This document shows, piece by piece, positions 36,801 to 45,800 of a DNA stretch of 64,000 nucleotides. The notes under the pieces are model-generated. The model saw only the letters and a list, made by a program, of their open reading frames with translations, ran no database searches and had not been told where the DNA came from. The stretch comes from Brachycybe producta (taxonomy: Eukaryota; Arthropoda; Diplopoda; Playtdesmida; Andrognathidae). Numbering within the stretch: the first letter of the stretch is position 1; every line of letters begins with the position of its first letter. The position numbers and the translations under genes are program-made. The stretch spans positions 4,243,131 to 4,307,130 of the forward strand of contig JAUPFP010000006.1 in assembly GCA_036925085.1 (NCBI GenBank), in the 5' to 3' direction.

Positions 36801-39800
36801 TTAATTTAGTCATATGAGCCAAACGATAAGAGCACAGAAGAAAACTTCCGTTTTTGACTCCAAAAACAAAGAATGAGACAACAGCCATTTGCATCAAAAA
36901 TTGGGAGAGATCACATTGACTACAAAAAGAGCCCTGAAGAACTAAAAAAAACGGAAAAGCTCATTTGTAGACTGGAGAGCTCTGTGGCCGTGCACTGTAC
37001 CGTTTATTTTCGTGTTATTGCTAGAAAAGTTCCACAATTTTCTTTTATGGTATTGAAATCGAAATTCATATTTTTTTCAAATTGCCATCCCTGGTTTTAA
37101 CTTAAAACTAACATTTTTCAACTCGGCCGAAGTTTACTGGGAAAAAAATGGTATCAGTGTTCAGTGACGAAAAACTATTCAATCTTGACAGTCCTGTCGA
37201 TTGCCAGTACTGTTTGCATGATTTAAAAAAGAAACACTGGCGAAAAGGGAACAAACGTGGCCCTCTGCAGGAGAGAATCGATCATGATTTGGACCACCAT
37301 CTCTGCAGTTGGTTTAAGCCCAAATGCATACCTTAACAAACAGGAAAACCGTGGCAAGTAATGTGAAACACCTGAGAACTGTCCTATGCCATTGATTGTG
37401 GATCAACATCCAGAAAATTAAATCTTTCGCCAAGAATGCGAAATCTATGTCTATACAGAGACAAACATTTGTGGTTGAACCCTTACAATATTACGGCAAT
37501 GGAGTGGCCGCCCCTTAATCCTGATCTAAACCCTATTGCGAATCTCTGCGAATTCATGATTTGTCGTTTATATGCCAGAGGAAGGCAATCCGACATTGTT
37601 GAAGACCAGAAAGCTGAAATCAACCGTGCACAGGTCACAATTCGTCCAGAAATAGCAAACAAATTGTTGAAACATATACCCAAGCTATGCCAAGGTGTTA
37701 TATCGAGTACAAAGGAAATGACGATTTGAAGTACTAATTCGGTATATTGATGGCCCATAAGCAGACATTCTATCAAACTTTTTATGTTTCGTCTCCTATT
37801 TCTAATCTTTGTTTGAAACAAAAAAAACTAAAGATTGTATAAAATATTTTCAGTCAGTCTTAAATACTTTTCCAGCACTGTATATGTAGATACACAAGCA
37901 CACTGCACATCATTTAGCATATTAAGCCTCGTTTTCACGGCGATAGTTCTTTCGTGAGAGTAGCTGTCATGAAAGTTGTCACAGTTCACTCATAATAGCT
38001 ACTGTCTCTACATGTCTTGAAGTAACGTGATAATTCTGTCATGACAGTGATGTTCGACAGCACAAAACATACCAGAAGTTAAGAAATGTGTTTGAGTCAA
38101 CAAACAGTGTTGCCTCTCCATCCAGAAGCCAAATTTCCCTACAAAGTGAATACAGTAAAACCTTAGATCGTGAACATAATTCATTCCGGAAACGTGTTTG
38201 TGTAATCCAAAAAACTCGTATATCAAAGCGAACCATCAGCTCAGTTGTGATCACGTGACGCTCGGCAGACAAAGCGTATTGCAAGACCACGCTCATTTAT
38301 CAAATTAAAATATTAAAAAATTCTGCTCGTCTTGCAAAACACCCACAGACAAAGTTACTTGCAATCCAAGGTTTTACTGTATTTTCCTACAAGTGGTCAA
38401 CTCAACTATTACTATTGTGACAGTTTTGCATGGACACTGCTAGTAATCAAGATAGTTACTATCACCGTCGCAATAGTATTATCAACTATCTAGTCAAACG
38501 AGATAGTGCGATAGTGCTATCGCGACAGTGCGATAGCAACTATGACATGGTCAGCACGATGAAAACGAGGCTTTACAATTAGTTCTGTATGTTAAACAAT
38601 AAGTTTGTTGAAAATTATTGGGAAGTGTTTAAAAGAACTTTGGAGTTCTTCAAAAAAAAAACTTAACATTTTATTTTAATAAACTACAAGGAAGAAACTG
38701 GGATACTGATTTTTGGCAGTAGTAATAACATGTTCAAAACAAGGACAAAAATCACTAGGAGTAAAAACCTTCCTAATCCTAGAACTTTTGATAAAAGTTT
38801 TACTGCACAAATAACATTTAAGCAATGCAACAATAAACTGGCACATGCATTCAAATTTATTTATACGCAAATATCACATTAAACAAAATACTGAACTACA
38901 AAGTCGATCCAAATGCCTCAGTGTGATTATTAGCGCAAATAATTATTCAGAGCGCAAATTTTGCACTTTAATTGCAAATACTAAATCTTGTTTATTGACA
39001 ATTAATTGTTTACCTTAAGAATATCCTGTTCTTGAAGCACCTGAGAACTATCAATTGGGCCCAAAGATAAACTTTGAGATGAAGCAGCAGTGATTTTTCC
39101 GTCAGAAATTTGAGAAAGCTGAAAAAGATACTTGTCAGTTTGCCATCAATGTATTTCAAGGTAATAAAAAATAATTAAGGCTAGTTTGCAGGCCGTATTT
39201 TATCACTGACATCACTTAAGTTATTGAAGTAGTCAAAAGCTTTTTTTTTGGAAACTTTTTCAATAGAAAATGGGAAACATTTAAACATTGTTGCGAAACA
39301 TTTCATATTGAGGACGCTTTTTGAAACATGAACAAAGACTCAAAGGGCTCACTTTACTATTAATTATTAAAGGCTAAGCTTTTAAAATGCTGTTAAACTA
39401 CTTGAGGGCCTTCTGTGTCAATTCACTACTAAATTGTTTTGGAGATTTCTTACTCCTGCCTCATCTCCTAATTGCAGGATGAACCGAGTGTTTTCTAGGC
39501 TGAGAACAGCTAGTGTGCACAGTGCCCACCACCGTTTCTGTTTTATTCCCCCCCCCCTTGATCAATGACAGTACGCACATATTGAAAGGACCACATCCAC
39601 AGGTGAAAATGACATGTTGAAAGCCAGAAGGATGGAGAGAAACTGAGTCTAGGTGTGGACGCAGAACAATGTTGCGGGTCTGAATCGCGTCAGTTCTGAT
39701 TCCGCCCCGCAACATTGTATCGGCGCAGCCCCGCAACAACGTATCGCAACAAAAAATCCGGGTGTGTACTAGGCTTTACATGTATGACAGTGAATAGAAC

Positions 39801-42800
39801 GATTTAGTATCCAACAAGGCAAAGAACTATTTGTCACCTGAAATACTCTTCAAACAACAAACAGTTTTAATCTTGAGAAAAATCACTACTTTAAATGCAA
39901 AGATTGTTTTTTTAGGCAAAATTGGACCTAATAACTGGCATAACTACGTTAAAAAAGCCTAACTACTTAACTACAAGGTTCGAGATGTAAACTTAAAAAC
40001 AAGACCCTCAAACAGATAATAAACCTCTTTGTTGCGGTCAGTGATACCCTTTTACAGGGATTGAAAACAATAAATTCAGCTTTCTTGTAATAAACTAGTG
40101 TGATTTGAAGCTCTTGGATCAAAATCAAATAGAAATGTACAACAACAAAACACACGTGCAAAAAACCAATGCTACATAGCCATATTTAGAAAGAAGCTGA
40201 CCAATAAAAACACTTACCAATTTATTAAAAGCATTTGATTCATTGACAATTGCCTGCTGCTGCTGTTGCACAAGTGGACTGCCAGGACTAGATTGTCTTG
40301 TGTTTCCTTGATTGACGAGCAACAAATTTTTAAGTCCCGCTTCCAACTCCTGAACACTTGTCACCCGGTCTGTCATATAACATTAAAAGTTAAAACGGCA
40401 ATCATCACTTCCTCGTACAACAAATGAGTATTAACAGACTTAACAAAACACATACCAGATCGTGTTATATCTGATTTCTTTGAGTTTTTCATGAACTGGT
40501 CATCAATATTAGATATTTTGTGAGGATGCAACAATTCCATTAAACTCTTGGAGGCTGTATCCACAGAAATGGTTGGCTGGGCGGGGCTGATCGGAGTAAA
40601 ATAGATGTCGGATCCAGATGTTGGAGATGGAATGGAAATAGTTGGTTCTGAAGCACCTTAAATGAAAATCAATTCACAAGTGAGAAATGAAATGCTTTGT
40701 TCGTTAAGCCAGAGAAAACAAATGGTAGTCATTTTTATTGTAGACGGGGGGGGGGGGGGGCATGATTTTAATTTAAAAATGACTGCATGCAACCAAAATT
40801 GGTGACTATGACGGGCAGGGCCTTCCTAACTGGTGATGGAATGGGGCATATCTATACACATTCTTTACATCCTCCCCTTCACACTAAAGATTCATCCTAG
40901 TTTGCACAATGTTTCAATAGATAATAGATCTAATTTTGAACATTGCCATGTGGGCACTACTGGCAAGATCAGTAGAAAGGGATTGTTTGGGTAATTTGTG
41001 CACCTGCTCCCATACTCGCAGAGTAAGTATGCCAAAATGTTATTGAATTATATCCAACTAGAACGAAAGCCCGTCCGAGATATTCACTTCGAGTAAATAC
41101 TTTTTGCTTGATCCTGGTATAAGCCTGCCTTGCATTGAAAAAAATAACAAACCTCCAGCCAAGACTTGAACCATAGACATCTCTCACTTCTCTGCCAAAG
41201 ACATAACCAGATTTGCTACCATTGTACATTGTGAGATCAAAGGTGATCTTTACCACAACCCAAGTGGGTTAATTTATTCTTTGAAAAAACGTGATGCAAT
41301 AAAGCAAGCTTTCCCGGCTGCCAACCTTACACGTTCAGGGGTTCTCGTGAAATTTGATGATTTTTCACAAAAATGACAAACCGAGGACAATTGAAAATTC
41401 TAATGTAGCCTACCAAGAAGCCCATCTAAAGATGTGTATACTGGTTAATTTTCACCATTTGTGCACAAAAAGAGGGAGGAAGAGATAGTGAGCCCTTAGC
41501 AAACTACGATATTAGAAGATCCCCATAACGCAAAACTTTTCTTGCTATAGTTGAAGTTGCCGTTTAGCACCCCCCCCCCCCCCCCCCCCCCAATAAATAA
41601 CAGTATGACAATCTAGCCCAAATTTCTACGTTCTTCAATTAGTAAATTCACAACTATATTACTTACTGTTCATTACAGGCCCTATGTATTCATCCTGAAA
41701 TGAAGACATACAACCAGTTACAGAGCTAAGGTTTTGTATCGAAGACAATTCCTGGTTTTGAAAAAACTGTCCAAATCGACTACCCAACAAACCGGGTTTG
41801 CAATTGGTTGGTGATGCATTGTTTCGCTGTAAAAAAAAGTTTGAAATTTTTTTATAAAAGTTACTAGAATAAAAATTTATTTTAATTGCAAAAAAAAAAC
41901 CTACAGTGAAAATTCCTGGAATTGCATCCATGTTAAAAAGATCATTGAAGTCAAAATCTGATCTTTCACCCGGACTATCCCCTTCTTCTCTCCCTTTCTT
42001 GTCCCCATCATCCACTTTCCCATCAGCTTCAATTTCACAAACGTCTACATTGCTGGCGACATACGGTCGATTTTTCTGCAATTGTTCCGATTCATCAACC
42101 CTCTCATCCTTCTGAGAGACGTCTTCCAAAGAGGGTGTCTTCTGCATCCTCCAATTCTTTCTTTTGTCTCTTTTAGTTGTGTCCTTTTCTTGCTTATCCT
42201 TACTACTGCCGGATGTTTGTTCGTGAACTTCGTCAAACCCTCTAAGTTCTATGGTTTCCGATTGACTCGTTGGACCTCCACTGTACCACTCCGGCTCACG
42301 CTCTTCGGTAATTCTTCTATGACAAGCTAAATCGAAAGCAAAATGAAGATAGTTAACTGACAGATAGTTAACTGAGATTAAAAAATAAAAATTGTCCTAT
42401 AAACAACAATTTCAAAATATCCAATAGATAAATGGGATATAACTACTGTATATGCTACATCATAGTAGCAATTCGGATATTTTAATTAGATTAAGTAGAC
42501 GTTATTATGTTTATAACGCCAAGTTCCACAAAAAAGCAAATTAGGTGAAAAAATGAACAACATAGTATTAACATAGTACCATGTATAACATAGTATTATA
42601 AGTATAACACATCCATTTACCTTTATCACGACCAATACGTCTGTCAATGTCTCTGTCCTTATTGGTTCTTTCTCTGCCAAACCTTCCATCACGCCCATCG
42701 TCTCTATCATACCGATCACGATCCCTACGATCACTGCCACCACGATATCCAAAATCACGTTCCCGCGAAAGAATTCGACCACTACCAATTCGTCGACTAT

Positions 42801-45800
42801 TATCACGATGATTATCCCTAATGGGTAGTCAAAAAAAAATTAATAATCATAGCCTTAATAGGTTGAAAAAGACGTTTTTCATAACGATGCAGTATTTACA
42901 GTCCGGCTTTTAAAAAATCTCAATTTCATTTCAAACTATGTTGGCGGTAAGCATCTTCCTGACATTTTGCAATGTGGGATTTTGAATCACACCGTCAATA
43001 GTGACCAAAACGTTTTGGTCTTTAAAGCTGTATTTGGTGATTTTATATTTTGATTATAGTGGTACGTTTTGTCATCATAATGACATCACATATAACTATA
43101 AAAGGTTCATAATTGAATGTTAACATGTTATGACCCATTTGAAACATTAGTTGTCAACTACGCTCTAACAAAACCATGTGAAATTCACGTGGACGCATAG
43201 TCCACATATATAGGTCCACATCTTTTATTAAGTCTAGTACTAGACTTCAAAGATGTGCACCATTGAAATCAAAAAGGGCTCCGAGTTTGCTTTTAATTAT
43301 TAAAGACGTCTTTAATAATTAAAAGCAAACTGAGACCTTTGAGTCTTTGTTCACGTTTTAAAAAGCGTCCACACTGCAACAATGTTTAAATGTTTCCCAT
43401 TTCGATGGACACAAGAAACTGGAAAATGAGCTGACGCGAATCAACCAAGAAACATTTCATCATTGTTGCGGGTCTGAATCGCAACTGATGCGATTCAGAC
43501 CCTCAACAATGTATTACAACAAAAAAACCCTGGTGTGTACTATCCATTACAACTGCACTTATAAAAGTATTAGTGTTTTTCAGAAACTTTTCGTAAACAT
43601 TGTTTTGGGGTTTTGTCCTTTTGTCATTACAATACTAGCGAAATTTTGGCTGAGAGCTACACCGTGCTCAGCACAGTCATTAATTCAAAACAAATCGTTA
43701 AATGTAGATATGGCATCCTTAAATAATTGTTATTCTAACCAAAGTTCAACGGCAAGTTAACAAAACTGGCATCATCATTAAAAAAAAAAAACATTGAAAA
43801 AGGCACAGCTCAGATGTGCCGCAAGGAACTGATTTAAGAGGCTACATCACAAAATTATTTCGAAAAAAGAGCGTCGTTTTTCTATTGAGCCCATAAACCC
43901 AATGTTAAAGAAAAGGCTGCGCCCCCCAGACCCCCTGCAACAAGCTTAATTTCATAACCTTTCAACTGTTCCTATTGTTGTTCAGACCAGAGTCAAAATA
44001 GTACCCCTATCCAGTATCAGGGCTATGTGGAGAGGAAGAAAAGGGCGCAAAGTTTTAAGTGGTGGGGAGAGGGATGCGCAACCAAGGCATAGCTACGCCA
44101 CTGCATGTTTTTTTGATTCCCAACGAAATGGGAAACAGTGAAACATTGTTGTGGGTCTGAATCGCGTCAGTTGCTATTCTGTCCTGCAACATTGTATAAG
44201 AGCAGCTCCGCAACAAAGAATCCTGGTGTGTACTAGCAATAACACTTTCAAAAGCGTAGAGTCGCAGTGCAGTTGGATGACATCTCTAGGTAAAATAAAA
44301 GCATTCTATTAATTATTCAGCATGTGCTGTCCTAATTAATACAATGCTTTTGTTTTACCTAGAAATATAATCCGCCTGCACTGCGACCCCCACAGTGTAT
44401 TTCTAACTAGTCGTTGGTAATAGCGGTGGTCAATTTGAATTCGCCAGTAGGAATGCAGTACTTTTTATTGCAGTGTATAAAACCCGCTCTTCAGAATCTA
44501 TTATTCTAACGCTACGTTCCTATTGGCCAAATTCAAATTGACCACCACAATCACGAACGAAGACCATGTTTCTACCCTTAAGCCTCGTTTTCACGATGTT
44601 AGTTTTCACAATAGTTGCTGTCATGCCAGCAACTATCGCGAGAACAATTACAGTGCAGACCACCTGAGTCACTATCGCACTGTTGCGATAGCACTATCAC
44701 ACTACCTTGTTTGACTAGATAGTTGATAGTACAATTGCGACAGTGATAGTAACTATCATGATTAGTATTATTACTATCACAATGCATACAAAATTGTCGC
44801 AATAGTAATAGTTGTTGAGTGACCACTTCCAGGGAAATATTCACTTTGTAGGGAAATTTGGCTTCTGGAGGAAGAGGCAACACTGTTGTTGACTCAAACA
44901 CATTTATTAACTTCTGGTGTGTTTTGTGCTGTCAAACATAACTGTCATGACAGAAACTATCATATTACTGCTATTGTGAGAGTGAACTATCACAGCTTTC
45001 ATGACAGCTACTCTCACGAAAGAACTAACGCCATGAAAACAAAATATATGTATAATATTCTTACAACGCTATATCAATTTAAGCCCTTGCTAGAGCTCAA
45101 TGAAAAACTCAATGATAGTTCTTGGAAGTTTTTTTCTTTCAAAAAGAGTGAAAAGCTTTGAAATACTTCGGGAAATGCGACACTGCAATAGTCAGGGTGA
45201 CCATGTGCAAACAGCAGCATAGGAATTTAAACCATTTCGTGGAATATTTTATCATTGTGCTCTAGCAAGGCCTTTATACCAAAAAGGTTCAAAAATCAAA
45301 TTCAAAAGAGAAATTAAAATATGCGGAAAAACGAACCTATCTCCACCTCTGCTGTCAGAAGGCGATTCGGGACGACGATTTCCGACAGACTGTTGAGTAA
45401 CATGACAACCAGTTCCAAAGCTGCGTCTCTGAGGACTCAAAATGATTCCATCCTGTTCCTCCCTAATGCGGTCTTTGGGATCGATGGGAATTCCTGCAAA
45501 AACCAAATGAATAACAAAAAAAATAAGATACAACTTATTGATAAAAAAAATACAAGTGGTCACACTTGTTTACCAGTGGGTCTCCTTTTCCCAGAGACCT
45601 CCCTTTCCAAGTCACTCGGCCTCTCTCGCTTGTTCCGAGGCTCTTCTTGAGGCAGCAACGTCTTATCCTGCATACAAGTCGCCCAACGTTCGGGATCCCA
45701 AGCGCCAGATTCACTTCAAAACCGCGTAAAAAAACAAACCGTTTACGACTACACCCAGTTACCGATGAATAGAAATCCTACTTGAAATGAGCAGAGTCCA

